Shown here: piece by piece, positions 36,694 through 46,398 of the stretch
Layout of the letters: the number at the start of each line of letters is the position of its first letter
How positions within the stretch are numbered: the stretch's first letter is position 1
NCBI GenBank assembly: GCA_014695345.1
Contig: JACJOC010000085.1
Coordinates: forward strand, 114,295 to 178,294
Source of the DNA: Cyanobacteria bacterium FACHB-471
GTDB taxonomy: Bacteria; Cyanobacteriota; Cyanobacteriia; Elainellales; Elainellaceae
Direction: 5' to 3'
DNA: 64,000 bases
Position numbers and translations under genes: made by a program
Notes under the pieces: model-generated
The model's input: the letters and a program-made list of their open reading frames with translations, nothing else
Told to the model about the DNA's origin: nothing
The model's database searches: none

Positions 36694-38013
36694 TCAGGCA
36701 GGCAATAGGCGTAGAATTTTTGCTACGACTGCCAAGCTTTCCTCATACAGCATGTCTCGCCCCCAGCGCTGTAGCTGCTGGCTGAGTAAAGACTCTGCCC
36801 GTTGGTCAGACATCGGAGTTACCTGCTCGGTGCGACAGGCTTGAGCGCTTCCTCCAGCCTCCATTCGCATACAGCCCGTTGTTTCAGAGCAGAGAATGGT
36901 GCAGCAATCAGCATTTAGGTTGGTCGAAGTCAAACGCAGTCCAACCATATCACCGGGAATCTCTCCCCAATCAGCCGTAGGAATAGCCGCCAATTCTGCT
37001 TCTATCTGCCGACCGTTAGAACCGTTGAACTTGACGTGTTTCAGGTCGTAGTCGCCTCCCTCTTCAGTGAAGGCAACGGGTTCCCACTCTAGCCGACTAG
37101 CAAGCCAACCTAAGAACATCAACGCCTGAGCCGCGTTTCCTTTTTCGTAGTCAATGGTGACTCGATCGACTTCTCCCAGGGCAGCTCGTCGCTCTGGGGG
37201 GTCAAATGCAGCAGCCGTGAGTTCTTGCCAGGAAGCAAGCCGATGCCAGTTCAAGTCAGCAATATAGGTTCTTGCTTCAATCAGCTCCTGCATCTTGAGA
37301 AATTCGGATTCTGGATCGCTGAAATAACAGGAATCAAGAATGAGGCACTGGCAGGACGTTGACAGCCGTTTGAAAAGTTCCTGCTCAGGATTGGGCGTTG
37401 CTTTCCACCAGACAAACTTGGGCAGGTCGGGGATCATCAGAGAAGCAACGAGATCAGTGACCCGTTCCAGTGCTGCTTTAGTGCCGCGCAGGGTAATGTA
37501 CTCACAGCAAATCAGATTGCTAGCGCTACTTTTTTGAATTGGACAGTAGGCAGACACTTGAGCAGTCACACCCTCATCTTCTCCTAGTACCGGAGAGAGA
37601 GTAATGATGCGACAAGGGTTTTGAGCAGCGATCGCATCACTAATGCTAAATCCTCTAGCGTTAATATTTGGAATCTCTATCCGCTCGGCAGGCTGCTTGG
37701 CAAATTCTTCGCGTAGCCGTGCCAAGGTTTCAGAATCAACCCGTCCAGTTACCCGTAGCCCATAGATTTTCTGAGCTTCTGTAATTGCAGTTTTGGTGAG
37801 TGGTCCATGAATGCCATCAATGGGCCCATCATAAAAGCCAAGAGCTGCCAAGAGCTGCTGAAATTCTTCTGGTTCATAGACGACCATGCTAAACGTAGCG
37901 GCACGAGTGGCACCACCACCACTCTGGCTACGCCAAATTTTGCCAAGCTCTGCCTCAATCTCGTCGAGGGAGATATCCTTCGGTTTTTGTAGGGCGACGA
38001 TTGGGGTTGTCAT
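36694..38013 (-). CDS. opcA: OpcA, glucose-6-phosphate dehydrogenase assembly protein
   Basis: The 439-aa protein activates and assembles G6P dehydrogenase in cyanobacteria. It sits last in the fbp-tal-zwf-opcA cluster, 126 bp after zwf. The OpcA core starts near 130 (NPCRIITLSPV, KFVWWKATPNP, HRLASWQEL). Several cysteines (CQC, CC, CSETTGC) fit redox control of the complex by thioredoxin. Residues 46-107 look like a peptidoglycan-binding fold (FQQLLAALGFYDGPIDGIHGPLTKTAI), a known oddity of annotation in this family. There is no signal peptide, so it acts in the cytosol. Confidence 0.93.
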   Translation of the reverse strand: MTTPIVALQKPKDISLDEIEAELGKIWRSQSGGGATRAATFSMVVYEPEEFQQLLAALGFYDGPIDGIHGPLTKTAITEAQKIYGLRVTGRVDSETLARLREEFAKQPAERIEIPNINARGFSISDAIAAQNPCRIITLSPVLGEDEGVTAQVSAYCPIQKSSASNLICCEYITLRGTKAALERVTDLVASLMIPDLPKFVWWKATPNPEQELFKRLSTSCQCLILDSCYFSDPESEFLKMQELIEARTYIADLNWHRLASWQELTAAAFDPPERRAALGEVDRVTIDYEKGNAAQALMFLGWLASRLEWEPVAFTEEGGDYDLKHVKFNGSNGRQIEAELAAIPTADWGEIPGDMVGLRLTSTNLNADCCTILCSETTGCMRMEAGGSAQACRTEQVTPMSDQRAESLLSQQLQRWGRDMLYEESLAVVAKILRLLPA

Positions 38014-38139
38014 TTGTCTCGTTTAGGTTAGTGATGAGTTGTAATAAATTGAAATACTGAACTGGAACTGTTGACAAAAGCAAAATCAGAGATAGAGCCA
38101 GTGAGATCAAAATCCTCTAACTTTCCCCCAGCCTCTCAC

Positions 38140-39669
38140 CTAAAGCCTACGCCAGTTTCGCCCGTCCCGGTTCAGCAGCATTTCAGCTTCAACGGGTTCC
38201 CAGGTGCCAGCCTCATAAAGGGGAATCACTTCTGCAGGAGCAGGAGCATCCCAGACTTCTAGCAGCGGCGTGAGAATACGCCAGGATGCTTCTACTTCGT
38301 CACCCCGAGTAAATAGGGTTTGATCCCCTAACATACAGTCAATCAGCAACCGCCCGTAAGCGTCTGCATTTGCCTGACCAAATGCCGTGTCGTAGCGGAA
38401 GTCCATATCGACAGAGCGAGTTCTGAGTGAGTTGCCCGGAGTCTTCACCTCAAACCGCATTGAAATTCCTTCATCAGGTTGAATACGCAGAGCTAGCACG
38501 TTGCGATTCACCTGCTTTGAGGCAGACTGAAACATCAGGTAAGGAACCTCCTTGTACTGGATGGCTATTTCAGTCACCTTTTTAGGCATCCGTTTACCCG
38601 TTCGCAGGTAGAAAGGCACTCCCTTCCAGCGCCAATTATCAACGTAGAGCTTGAGAGCAGCATAGGTTGGAGTTGTGGATTTAGGATCAGCACCTTCCTC
38701 ATCCCGATAGCCAGGGACAGATTTTCCTCCCATCCAGCCTGCGGTATATTGCCCTCGAATAGCTGAAAGTTCCAGATTTTCTAAATCTGCCAGGTGGGTC
38801 GCTTGCAGCACTTTCACTTTCTCATTGCGAACACTGTCAGCATCGAGAGAGTTAGGAGGCTCCATTGCTGTCAAGCAGAAAAGCTGCATCAGGTGGTTTT
38901 GCACCATGTCTCGCAATGCACCTGCTGATTCGTAGTAGCCTGCTCGTCCTTCTAAGCCAACGGTTTCAGCAACAGTAATCTGGACATGGTCGACAAATTG
39001 ACGGTTCCACAATGGCTCAAAAATCGCGTTAGCGAAGCGAAAGACCATCAGGTTTTGAACCGTTTCCTTACCTAAATAATGATCAATCCGGTAAATCTGT
39101 TCTTCTGAACAAACCTGACGTACCACTCGATTAAGGACCTGAGCCGAACCCAAATCTCGACCAAATGGCTTTTCGATCACCAAACGCTGCTTGTGGGGCT
39201 CGCTTAACATCCCTGCATTACCAAGCTGTTGGGCCGCTTCTGCAAAGAACCGGGGCGCGACCGACAGGTAAAAGACCCGATTTCCTCGGGTGCCTCGTTT
39301 TTCGTCTAACTCACTTAAAAAGGCTTTGAGCTTCTGATAGCCTGCCGGATTGTCAATGTCAGAGGCACAGTAATACAGCCCTTTGGCAAAGTCTTCCCAG
39401 GCTGCCTCTGCGCCGAGTCCACCGCCGAATTGTTCGACCCCTTCTCGAAGATGTTCTCGAAAGAAGTCGTGGCTCCACTCTCGTCGGGCAACTCCTACGA
39501 TGGTTAACTCGGGGGGTAGCTTACGCTCCAGCTTCATCTGGTAGATAGCAGGAACAAGCTTACGCTGAGTCAAATCGCCAGATGCACCAAAGATCACGAG
39601 AATTTGGGGTTCCGGAATCCGGTCTTGCTGTAAGCCAACGCGAAGGGGGTTTTCGAGCAGAGTAACCAT
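38140..39669 (-). CDS. zwf: Glucose-6-phosphate 1-dehydrogenase
   Basis: The 509-aa enzyme oxidises glucose-6-phosphate to 6-phosphogluconolactone with NADP, the entry of the oxidative pentose phosphate pathway. The NADP-binding motif [11 protein letters not shown] is at 29-39. The active-site signature [14 protein letters not shown] holds the catalytic His region. Length is standard. The ATG at 39669 follows a pyrimidine-rich leader with no Shine-Dalgarno match. Three 21-bp repeats and a hairpin lie in the gap to tal. OpcA is encoded next, and cyanobacterial zwf is under redox control. Confidence 0.97.
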   Translation of the reverse strand: MVTLLENPLRVGLQQDRIPEPQILVIFGASGDLTQRKLVPAIYQMKLERKLPPELTIVGVARREWSHDFFREHLREGVEQFGGGLGAEAAWEDFAKGLYYCASDIDNPAGYQKLKAFLSELDEKRGTRGNRVFYLSVAPRFFAEAAQQLGNAGMLSEPHKQRLVIEKPFGRDLGSAQVLNRVVRQVCSEEQIYRIDHYLGKETVQNLMVFRFANAIFEPLWNRQFVDHVQITVAETVGLEGRAGYYESAGALRDMVQNHLMQLFCLTAMEPPNSLDADSVRNEKVKVLQATHLADLENLELSAIRGQYTAGWMGGKSVPGYRDEEGADPKSTTPTYAALKLYVDNWRWKGVPFYLRTGKRMPKKVTEIAIQYKEVPYLMFQSASKQVNRNVLALRIQPDEGISMRFEVKTPGNSLRTRSVDMDFRYDTAFGQANADAYGRLLIDCMLGDQTLFTRGDEVEASWRILTPLLEVWDAPAPAEVIPLYEAGTWEPVEAEMLLNRDGRNWRRL

Positions 39670-39679
39670 AGAAGGAGGG

Positions 39680-39742
39680 GAAGTAGGAGTTTGGAGATTT
39701 GAAGTAGAAGTTTAGAGGCTTGAAGTATGAGTTTTGAATAAA
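39680..39742. repeat. Three 21-bp imperfect tandem repeats upstream of zwf
   Basis: Units at 39680-39700, 39701-39721 and 39722-39742 each start GAAGTA and continue (G/A/T)(G/A)AGTTT. The third unit is also the left arm of the hairpin at 39725-39773. They fill the leader of zwf downstream of tal. Confidence 0.8.
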
Positions 39743-39773
39743 GAGCACTTAGCTCAAGATTCAAAACTCATAC
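39725..39773 (-). terminator. Hairpin between tal and zwf
   Basis: GTATGAGTTTTGAAT (39725-39739) pairs perfectly with ATTCAAAACTCATAC (39759-39773). It starts 15 nt after the tal stop. No U-tract follows, so it may stabilise the tal 3' end or attenuate rather than stop transcription. Confidence 0.6.
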
Positions 39774-39787
39774 CTTAACTAACCTTT

Positions 39788-40939
39788 CTATGAGACGGGA
39801 GCGAGGTGATCGACTTTCTCCTGAAGAGATTTCATCAGGGACTCAAAGGGCTTGACGAATTTGTCGATTCCTTCGGTTAGCAGTTCGTCCATCACTTCGT
39901 CGAGGTTGATGTCGATGTCTGGGTCTTTGAGGCTTTCGATCAGGTTGTAAGCTTTGTCAACGTCAGTTTCAATGCGGCTAGCGACATCGCAATGATCTGC
40001 ACAGGCCTCAATTGTAGCGGGAGGTAGAGTATTGACTGTTTCGGGCCCTACCAATTCGTCTACATACATGACATCGCTGTAGTCGGGATTCTTGGTGCTA
40101 GTGCTGGCCCACAGGAGCCGCTGTACTTTTGCGCCCTTGGCGGCTAGTGCCTGCCAGCGATCGCCCCCAAAAATCTTTTTGTATTCCTGGTAAGCAATTT
40201 TGGCATTGGCGATCGCCACTTTACCCATGACCTGTCTCAGCTTGGCTTCTTTCTCCAGGCGATCGGTGCCTTCCTTCAGCTTTTGCTCAATCCGCTCGTC
40301 GATGTTGATATCAATGCGGCTGAGGAAGAAACTGGCGACGGAGGCAATTTTGCTGATGTCTTCGCCTTTAGCAGCCCGTGCTTCTAGCCCTTCAATGTAA
40401 GCCCATGCCGTGTTGATATAGCTTTGAACTGAGAACAGCAGCGTGATGTTGACGTTGATCCCCTCGGCAATAGTGGCTTTTACTGCAGGCAGACCGGACT
40501 CAGTGCCGGGGATTTTGATCATCACGTTTTCTTTGCCGATCGCCTCGTAATAGCGCTTGGCTTCACTGGTGGTCATCTCAGAGTCGTGAGCAATTGAAGG
40601 CGGCACTTCAATGCTGACGTAGCCATCTAAGCCATTAGACGATTCGTAGACCGGACGCAGGATATCGCAAGCATTACGAATGTCATCAAAAATTAGTGAC
40701 TCGTAGATCTCCTGCACCGACTTACCCGCCCGGATGCCTGCTTCAATGTCGCCGTCATAGACCGCGTTTCCGGCGATCGCCTTTTCAAAAATTGCTGGGT
40801 TAGAGGTAATTCCAGAAATTCCTTTTGTCTCAACGAGCTGCTTCAATTCGCCCGATTGAATCAAGTCACGGCTTAAGTTGTCCATCCAGATACTTTGACC
40901 GTACTGCTTGATCTCAAGTAGATGATTTGTTTCTGTCAT
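39788..40939 (-). CDS. tal: Transaldolase
   Basis: The 383-aa enzyme moves a dihydroxyacetone unit between sugar phosphates in the pentose phosphate pathway. Typical segments are SIWMDNLSRDLIQSG, GITSNPAIFEKAI, DGYVSIEVPPSIAHD, NVMIKIPGTESGLPAV (with the Schiff-base Lys), INVNITLLFSV and LLWASTSTKNPDYSD. The length is that of the longer cyanobacterial type. An AGGAGC ribosome site precedes the ATG at 40939. It lies between fbp and zwf on the same strand, 83 bp from fbp. Confidence 0.96.
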   Translation of the reverse strand: MTETNHLLEIKQYGQSIWMDNLSRDLIQSGELKQLVETKGISGITSNPAIFEKAIAGNAVYDGDIEAGIRAGKSVQEIYESLIFDDIRNACDILRPVYESSNGLDGYVSIEVPPSIAHDSEMTTSEAKRYYEAIGKENVMIKIPGTESGLPAVKATIAEGINVNITLLFSVQSYINTAWAYIEGLEARAAKGEDISKIASVASFFLSRIDINIDERIEQKLKEGTDRLEKEAKLRQVMGKVAIANAKIAYQEYKKIFGGDRWQALAAKGAKVQRLLWASTSTKNPDYSDVMYVDELVGPETVNTLPPATIEACADHCDVASRIETDVDKAYNLIESLKDPDIDINLDEVMDELLTEGIDKFVKPFESLMKSLQEKVDHLAPVS

Positions 40940-41022
40940 TACAAATTCGCTCCTAATTAGATTCTTTGTATCAAACGTGATTCACTTACCCAGCGGCTCT
41001 GTTCAACGGTTTCCTTCAGTTA

Positions 41023-42102
41023 TCACAATCGAGCAGCAGCCATTTGGTCTTGCTGATCTCTTGCGCGTTCCTGAATGAAAGATTCAACCAGCGCAACGTC
41101 TTCCTTGCTGCCAATAAACAGCGGGGTGCGATCGTGAAGCTGCTTGGGGATCACATCCAGAATGTCCTGAGTACCAGTGCTGGCGCGTCCGCCTGCCTGC
41201 TCCACTAGAAAAGCTAACGGCGCAGACTCATACAGCAGCCGCAGCTTTCCTTCTGGCTTTTTCACTGTCCCTGGATAGAGAAACACCCCACCCTGAAACA
41301 AAATCCGATGAAAATCTCCCACTAGCGCTCCGCCATAGCGAGCTGTATAGCCCTCATGCCGATGCACGTAGCGAATATAATCTCGAATCGACTCATCCCA
41401 CTGCCAGAAATTGCCCTCGTTCACGCTATAAACAGGGCCGTGCTCAGGAATACGAATGTCTTCACTGGAAAGAATAAATTCGCCCAAACTGGGGTCTAAG
41501 GTAAAAGCGTGAACTCCTTTGCCAATGGAGTAGACCAACATGGTGCTGGGACCGAACAGCACATAGCCTGCGGCGATTTGTCCACGTCCATCTTGCAGCA
41601 AATCTTGAGCCATTTCGTCAAGATCCTCGCCTTCCTGCCTGCGAATCGCAAAAATTGCTCCCACATTCAGATTGATATCTACGTTGGAAGAACCATCAAT
41701 CGGGTCATAAAGCAGAGTGTAGCGACCAACGGGACAGTTTTCAGGGATGTAGTAAGGCTTTTCCATCTCTTCAGAGGCTAGACGGCAAACCAAACCGCTC
41801 TGCTCAAAGACCGAAATGAAGACCTGATTAGCATAAACGTCCATCTTTTTGACGGACTCTCCTTGCACATTTACCCGTCCAGTAAAACCCAACGCATCTT
41901 CAACTAGCCCTGCTCTGGTCAGGCGACGGGCGATTAACTTAGCGGCAAGCGCAACCCGAGTCATCAATGCACTTAAATCCTGAGCTTCGGATGAAAAACT
42001 CTGAAGCTGCTGCAAAACGTGACGAGATAGAGTGGTGCAATCGCGATCGAGAGAGCGGTCTTGGGTCGGGGCCTGAGCTAACGGTTGTTCCGCATCAGCC
42101 AT
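41023..42102 (-). CDS. fbp: Class 1 fructose-1,6-bisphosphatase
   Basis: The 359-aa Mg-dependent enzyme dephosphorylates fructose-1,6-bisphosphate. Motifs are [23 protein letters not shown] (metal and substrate site), [43 protein letters not shown], and [23 protein letters not shown]. The ATG at 42102 follows a strong GGAGGAAGGAA site and is preferred to a frame extended to 42171. It heads the fbp-tal-zwf-opcA cluster. In cyanobacteria a class 1 enzyme here is tied to gluconeogenesis, with the class 2 GlpX type usually serving the Calvin cycle. Confidence 0.96.
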   Translation of the reverse strand: MADAEQPLAQAPTQDRSLDRDCTTLSRHVLQQLQSFSSEAQDLSALMTRVALAAKLIARRLTRAGLVEDALGFTGRVNVQGESVKKMDVYANQVFISVFEQSGLVCRLASEEMEKPYYIPENCPVGRYTLLYDPIDGSSNVDINLNVGAIFAIRRQEGEDLDEMAQDLLQDGRGQIAAGYVLFGPSTMLVYSIGKGVHAFTLDPSLGEFILSSEDIRIPEHGPVYSVNEGNFWQWDESIRDYIRYVHRHEGYTARYGGALVGDFHRILFQGGVFLYPGTVKKPEGKLRLLYESAPLAFLVEQAGGRASTGTQDILDVIPKQLHDRTPLFIGSKEDVALVESFIQERARDQQDQMAAARL

Positions 42103-42327
42103 AAAATTCCTTCCTCCGCGTCTGCATTTGTAGTTCAAGCTGCAATCAGGCAACCAGTTGAATGCCTTCAATATTGCAATGCCTGAGTGCCCTTATCTTC
42201 TATCTTAGGAAGGCATCTCTAGAACGGGGCTGAACTTTAGACGAACTATAGAAACTTGGGGGAAAACTTACGGTTTTGCGAGATTGGGCAAGAACTTAAA
42301 AGCCTGATCGGATGAAATCTGTGATTT

Positions 42328-42915
42328 TTAGTAGCAATATCTACCGTTTTGATCGGGGCGAGGGTGCCCACGTCCGTCTCTTACTGCTCCTAATAGGGTA
42401 GAGACGACGGCACATCGTTTGATTTTGCCGCCGCTCGTCACAGTAGACAAGGTTAAGCGCCCTAAAATATTTGCGTGACCTTTGTGATTAAATTGAGTTC
42501 TGTAAATTCCGCTAGATGGCACGAAGGTTGTGGCGTCCACATCAATTCGTACACCCGTGTTTAAATTCTGCCAGTTTGCCAAGGCTGGAAGCGTTGTAAC
42601 AGGATGGATAGCCCACTGTACTGTACCGTTAACGTCTCGAAAGCTTGCTTGCCAACTGACACGATGTCGAATCGCTTCACGCTGCGCTTGACGGATGATT
42701 TGGTGAACTTGACTGCGGGCTGTGTTGACCTGGGAAGTGTGATAGAGGGCGAGGCCGGAAGGTGCGGCGATCGCTGCCAAGATTCCCATTATTGCAACCA
42801 CTACTAAAAGCTCTTGCAAGGTGTGCCCTCTAGTCAGCTTCCGAGTTTGTTTTCTAGAAGCAACAGCTTCAGTTCTTTGCAGGAAACAAAGCGCAGCGCG
42901 GCGACCAACTTTCAT
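42328..42915 (-). CDS. GspH/FimT-type pseudopilin
   Basis: The 195-aa protein has the prepilin N-terminal pattern TRGHTLQELLVVVAIMGILAAIAAPS (about 28-53), with the predicted cleavage G/H and Glu at +5 of the mature protein. The rest is a soluble beta-rich head ending CAVVSTLLGAVRDGRGH...GRYCY, whose two Cys may form a disulfide. The +1 residue His instead of Phe or Met is unusual. It is likely a minor pilin of the type IV pilus or a related export machine, used in motility or competence. It stands alone. An ATG at 42915 is preferred to a TTG ten codons upstream. Confidence 0.8.
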   Translation of the reverse strand: MKVGRRAALCFLQRTEAVASRKQTRKLTRGHTLQELLVVVAIMGILAAIAAPSGLALYHTSQVNTARSQVHQIIRQAQREAIRHRVSWQASFRDVNGTVQWAIHPVTTLPALANWQNLNTGVRIDVDATTFVPSSGIYRTQFNHKGHANILGRLTLSTVTSGGKIKRCAVVSTLLGAVRDGRGHPRPDQNGRYCY

Positions 42916-43051
42916 GACAACACCCTGGTGACTGTAAGACTGCAAGCTTTACTTGCGAATCACCCCCAGCATTCCCATTTATTCTTTTTTGTAACGATGT
43001 AATTCCTACGAATCCATGACAATGGATGGCTACAGCTTTGTTAACGCCGCA

Positions 43052-43960
43052 CTAGGGAATCGATACAGAACGCAATAGCCGCTCAACTACCGCTTTTGCC
43101 TTGCGTCCCCCGGTTGGGATTAACCGATGCGACAGAACATGAGGCGCGAGAAACTTAACATCATCCGGTATTGCGTAATCTCGCCCCTCCAGAAAAGCCA
43201 ATGCCTGAGTGGTTCGGTGTAGAGCGACTGCGCCACGCGGACTCACTCCCAGCATGACTTCCTCATCCTGACGAGTTGAGCGCACCAGATCAAGAATGTA
43301 TTGCTGCAAATGGGTTTCAACTTTCACTTGAATGCAAAGATGGCGAAGGGCTTTCATATCTTCCAGAGAAACGCAAGGCTGCAATTCTTGAGGAGTGACA
43401 TCATGGCTGAGCCGTTGCAGCATCTGCAATTCTTCAACCTCACTGGGATAGCCCAACGAGAGAGAGATTGCAAAGCGATCCATTTGGGCCTCGGGCAATG
43501 GGAAAGTGCCCTGATACTCAATTGGGTTTTGGGTTGCAATCACAAAAAAAGGAGCAGGCACAGCACGAGAAACGCCATCTACTGTTACCTGCTGTTCTTC
43601 CATTACCTCTAATAAGGCTGACTGAGTACGGGGCGTTGCCCGATTAATTTCGTCTGCCAGCAGTATATTTGCAAACACTGGACCTGGCAAAAATTCAAAT
43701 TCACCGCGACTTGGGTTCCAAATGTTGGTACCTGTCACGTCAGTTGGCAAAAGGTCAGGAGTACATTGAATGCGCTGAAACTTGCCGTCAATTGAGCGAG
43801 CCAGAGACTTTGCCAATAGGGTCTTACCGACCCCAGGCACGTCTTCGAGTAGAGCATGTCCTCCCGATAAGAGAGCAACCATCACCAGCCGAATTGCATC
43901 CGTTTTTCCAACGATAGTGCGCCCCAGATTTTGCGTTAGTCGCTCGATGCTCTCTCTCAT
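43052..43960 (-). CDS. MoxR-family AAA ATPase
   Basis: The 302-aa ATPase shows Walker A EDVPGVGKTLLAKSLA, Walker B NILLADEINRATPRTQSALLEVMEE, the sensor-1 segment FFVIATQNPIEYQGTFPLPEAQMDRF, and a C-terminal lid with GVSPRGAVALHRTTQALAFLEGRDYAIPDDVK. MoxR proteins act as chaperones that mature or insert metal centres or activate partners, often next to a DUF58 and VWA gene. No such partners are here. The ATG at 43960 is preceded by AACAGG. It lies between the pseudopilin and ribF genes on one strand but with clear gaps. Confidence 0.92.
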   Translation of the reverse strand: MRESIERLTQNLGRTIVGKTDAIRLVMVALLSGGHALLEDVPGVGKTLLAKSLARSIDGKFQRIQCTPDLLPTDVTGTNIWNPSRGEFEFLPGPVFANILLADEINRATPRTQSALLEVMEEQQVTVDGVSRAVPAPFFVIATQNPIEYQGTFPLPEAQMDRFAISLSLGYPSEVEELQMLQRLSHDVTPQELQPCVSLEDMKALRHLCIQVKVETHLQQYILDLVRSTRQDEEVMLGVSPRGAVALHRTTQALAFLEGRDYAIPDDVKFLAPHVLSHRLIPTGGRKAKAVVERLLRSVSIP

Positions 43961-44070
43961 AAACCTGTTAGATACCCTACAATCCAAATTCCATCTATGC
44001 CTAACCTAAACGACTACTCTCTGTCCAGGATTTTTGTAATAGGTATTACTTTCGAGGAGATTGTAATTGA

Positions 44071-45048
44071 TCAAACTCCTGAAGAGGCAGCTGGAGCGGC
44101 AGCAAGGATAGAGCGAGCGCTTATGGAATCGGACTGAATTTGTGCCTTTAATTCTTCCAGGGAAGCAAATTTTTGTTCTGGACGCAAAAATTCTGCAAGG
44201 CTTACGGTTAACGTTTGCCCATACAGGTCGCCTGACCAGTCCAGCAGGTGGACTTCCACGGTTTGCTGAACTCCGCCTACGGTAGGGCGATGACCGAGAT
44301 TCATCACACCAGGTAGCGCCTGTGCCAAGTGATTGGATGCAGAAGGGTCAGTCGGTTTAGACAAGTAAACCCAAACGCAGTAGACTCCCTGACGCGGTAA
44401 AAACTTCTCAGCAGGAAGTTTTAGGTTAGCTGTAGGAAAACCAATCGTTCTGCCTAGCTGCTGCCCTTCAACGACTTGACCAACCAGGCTGTACGGTCTG
44501 CCTAGAAGCTGATTGGCTTTGGCGAGGTTCCCTTCTTGAAGCGCCTGACGAATTGCAGAACTGCTAATTCGCTCCCCCTCCGCAGTGTGAAGGGGAACGA
44601 CTTGTACCTGAATGTTGAAGGGGGTAGCGATCGCCTGCAAATCTGTTGCTGTTCCTGATCGCTTGCGTCCAAAACAAAAATCCTCCCCAACACTAACCTG
44701 CCGAGCCTGCAAATGCTGTACTAGAACCGTTTCAACAAATTGCTCAGGAGTCAAATCAGCCAGCGCTCGATCAAAAGGCAGCAAAACTAGCTGCTCAACC
44801 CCTAACTTGCTTAGATAGGATGCCTTTTCGTCCAGAGGAGTGAGCAGAGGACGGCTTTGTCCCGAAAAAAACTCTTGAGGGTGGGGGCGAAAGGTGACGA
44901 CCGTAGGACGCCCCGTCTCGGGTGCAGCTAAGGCAGCAGACAAGATAGGTTGGATAACCTGCTGGTGCCCTCGGTGCACACCATCAAAATTTCCCAGAGC
45001 AACGAGAGTTGGAGATTTAGCTGTAGTCAGAGAAGAAGTGATCCACAC
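44071..45048 (-). CDS. ribF: Bifunctional riboflavin kinase / FAD synthetase
   Basis: The 325-aa enzyme makes FMN and FAD. The N-terminal nucleotidyltransferase has LGNFDGVHRGHQQVI (about 18-32), TFRPHPQEFF and SVGEDFCFGRKRSG. SSSAIRQALQEGNL links to the C-terminal flavokinase with GRTIGFPTANLKLP and GVYCVWV. The start is GTG at 45048. The C-terminus extends into a short Ala/Ser tail. An MBL gene lies 69 bp upstream on the same strand, so the two are probably co-transcribed. Confidence 0.94.
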   Translation of the reverse strand: MWITSSLTTAKSPTLVALGNFDGVHRGHQQVIQPILSAALAAPETGRPTVVTFRPHPQEFFSGQSRPLLTPLDEKASYLSKLGVEQLVLLPFDRALADLTPEQFVETVLVQHLQARQVSVGEDFCFGRKRSGTATDLQAIATPFNIQVQVVPLHTAEGERISSSAIRQALQEGNLAKANQLLGRPYSLVGQVVEGQQLGRTIGFPTANLKLPAEKFLPRQGVYCVWVYLSKPTDPSASNHLAQALPGVMNLGHRPTVGGVQQTVEVHLLDWSGDLYGQTLTVSLAEFLRPEQKFASLEELKAQIQSDSISARSILAAAPAASSGV

Positions 45049-45117
45049 GCTTTACATTCTGACATACATCTACTTGTTGCCCAACTTTTGAAGCAATTTT
45101 TGAAGCGAAAATGAGGC

Positions 45118-46113
45118 TTAGATTTGGGCAGAAACTTGCTTTTCGGGTCTAGCGATCGCCCCTGCCTCAATCGAACTATTGCTCGAACCATTGGTATGAT
45201 GAGCCTCAGAGCCATTTGAATTTGCATTAGCCCCGTCCCCATTTGCATCAGTCGCAACTGCTGGAGGCGTAAGCGACAGCTCTAGACCTTCCCAGGCGAC
45301 AACGCTATTTGGAAATTGCTCAGCCGTTTGCTCTTTCACCCGATCCATAAAGTCATCGCTATGCAAAGGATCGTGGTGGAAGATTACCAGCTTTTTAACG
45401 TTCGCGGCCTTCGCCACTTTGACAGCTTCTTGCCAGGTTGAATGGCCCCAGCCAACCTTACTCGACTTCTCAGAGTAATATTCCTCATCGGTGTAGGTTG
45501 CGTCGTAAATCAAAATGTCGGCTTCGTGCGCCAGCCACAGGACATTCGGATCGAGGCGATCGGGGAAATGTTCAGTATCGGTAACATAAGCTGCCACACA
45601 GCCCCGCCAGTTCACTCGATAGCCGACTGCCTCACCGGGGTGATTGAGCAGTGCGTTTTCGACGAGAATATCGTCAATCTGGACGGGCTCGCCCACCGCA
45701 ATATCGTTAAATTCCAGCTCAGCCCCCATTATTTGCAGCGGCACCGGAAAGTTGGGGTGAAGCATCTGGTCGTTTAACCGCTGCTCAATCGTGGAACCAT
45801 TGGGAGCGACCGCTCCATAGATGTGAAAGCGATTGCCCCTAATAAAAGCTGGGACGCAGAACGGGAACCCCTGAATGTGATCCCAATGCGAGTGGGTGAA
45901 GAACATGTACGCTTCAAGCGGCATTTCTCGGAGAAGGGTTTGCCCTAACACTCGCAGACCCGTTCCGCCGTCAAAAATGAGGCGATGACCACCAACCCGC
46001 ATCTCTACACAAGACGTGTTGCCGCCATAGCGTACCGTCTCTGCCCCTGGGCAGGCAATGCTTCCTCTCACACCCCAGAAATGAACTGTAAATTGGTCTT
46101 GCATGTTAGACAT
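45118..46113 (-). CDS. MBL-fold metal-dependent hydrolase
   Basis: The 331-aa protein has a metallo-beta-lactamase domain with SCVEMRVGGHRLIFDGGTGLRVLG, the metal motif FFTHSHWDHIQGFPF, AYVTDTEH and IFHHDPLHSDDFMD. The overall type resembles cyclic-nucleotide phosphodiesterases and PhnP/RNase Z relatives. The last 50 residues are low-complexity (Asn/Gly/Ser/His). The ATG at 46113 is chosen because it begins the conserved region. The substrate is unknown. It is upstream of ribF. Confidence 0.85.
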   Translation of the reverse strand: MSNMQDQFTVHFWGVRGSIACPGAETVRYGGNTSCVEMRVGGHRLIFDGGTGLRVLGQTLLREMPLEAYMFFTHSHWDHIQGFPFCVPAFIRGNRFHIYGAVAPNGSTIEQRLNDQMLHPNFPVPLQIMGAELEFNDIAVGEPVQIDDILVENALLNHPGEAVGYRVNWRGCVAAYVTDTEHFPDRLDPNVLWLAHEADILIYDATYTDEEYYSEKSSKVGWGHSTWQEAVKVAKAANVKKLVIFHHDPLHSDDFMDRVKEQTAEQFPNSVVAWEGLELSLTPPAVATDANGDGANANSNGSEAHHTNGSSNSSIEAGAIARPEKQVSAQI

Positions 46114-46398
46114 GAGTATCTCTTTCTGGATTCCACCGAGTCTCAAAAGATGAGTTTCGATTCCAAGCGTCCACAACCTTAAATCCTAGTTAACCCAGAT
46201 CTTGTAGACACTGCCCTGGGAACATAACCTCTGTTGCAGATTGGTAGAAAACTTTACGAAGCACCCACGCCCAAGGTTTCTAAACCAGCAGACAGGTACT
46301 TTAACCCGGTCGGACTGCTGCCTACTGCTTCTAGTTTAGACTGTTTTCTCACTATCAATCTTGAGAACTCATAATATCTACTAAATCAATCACCCGAT

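Noticed and set aside
45027..45257. 76-codon minus-strand frame at the MBL-ribF junction
   Set aside because: It is a shadow of the Asn/Gly-rich tail of the MBL protein.
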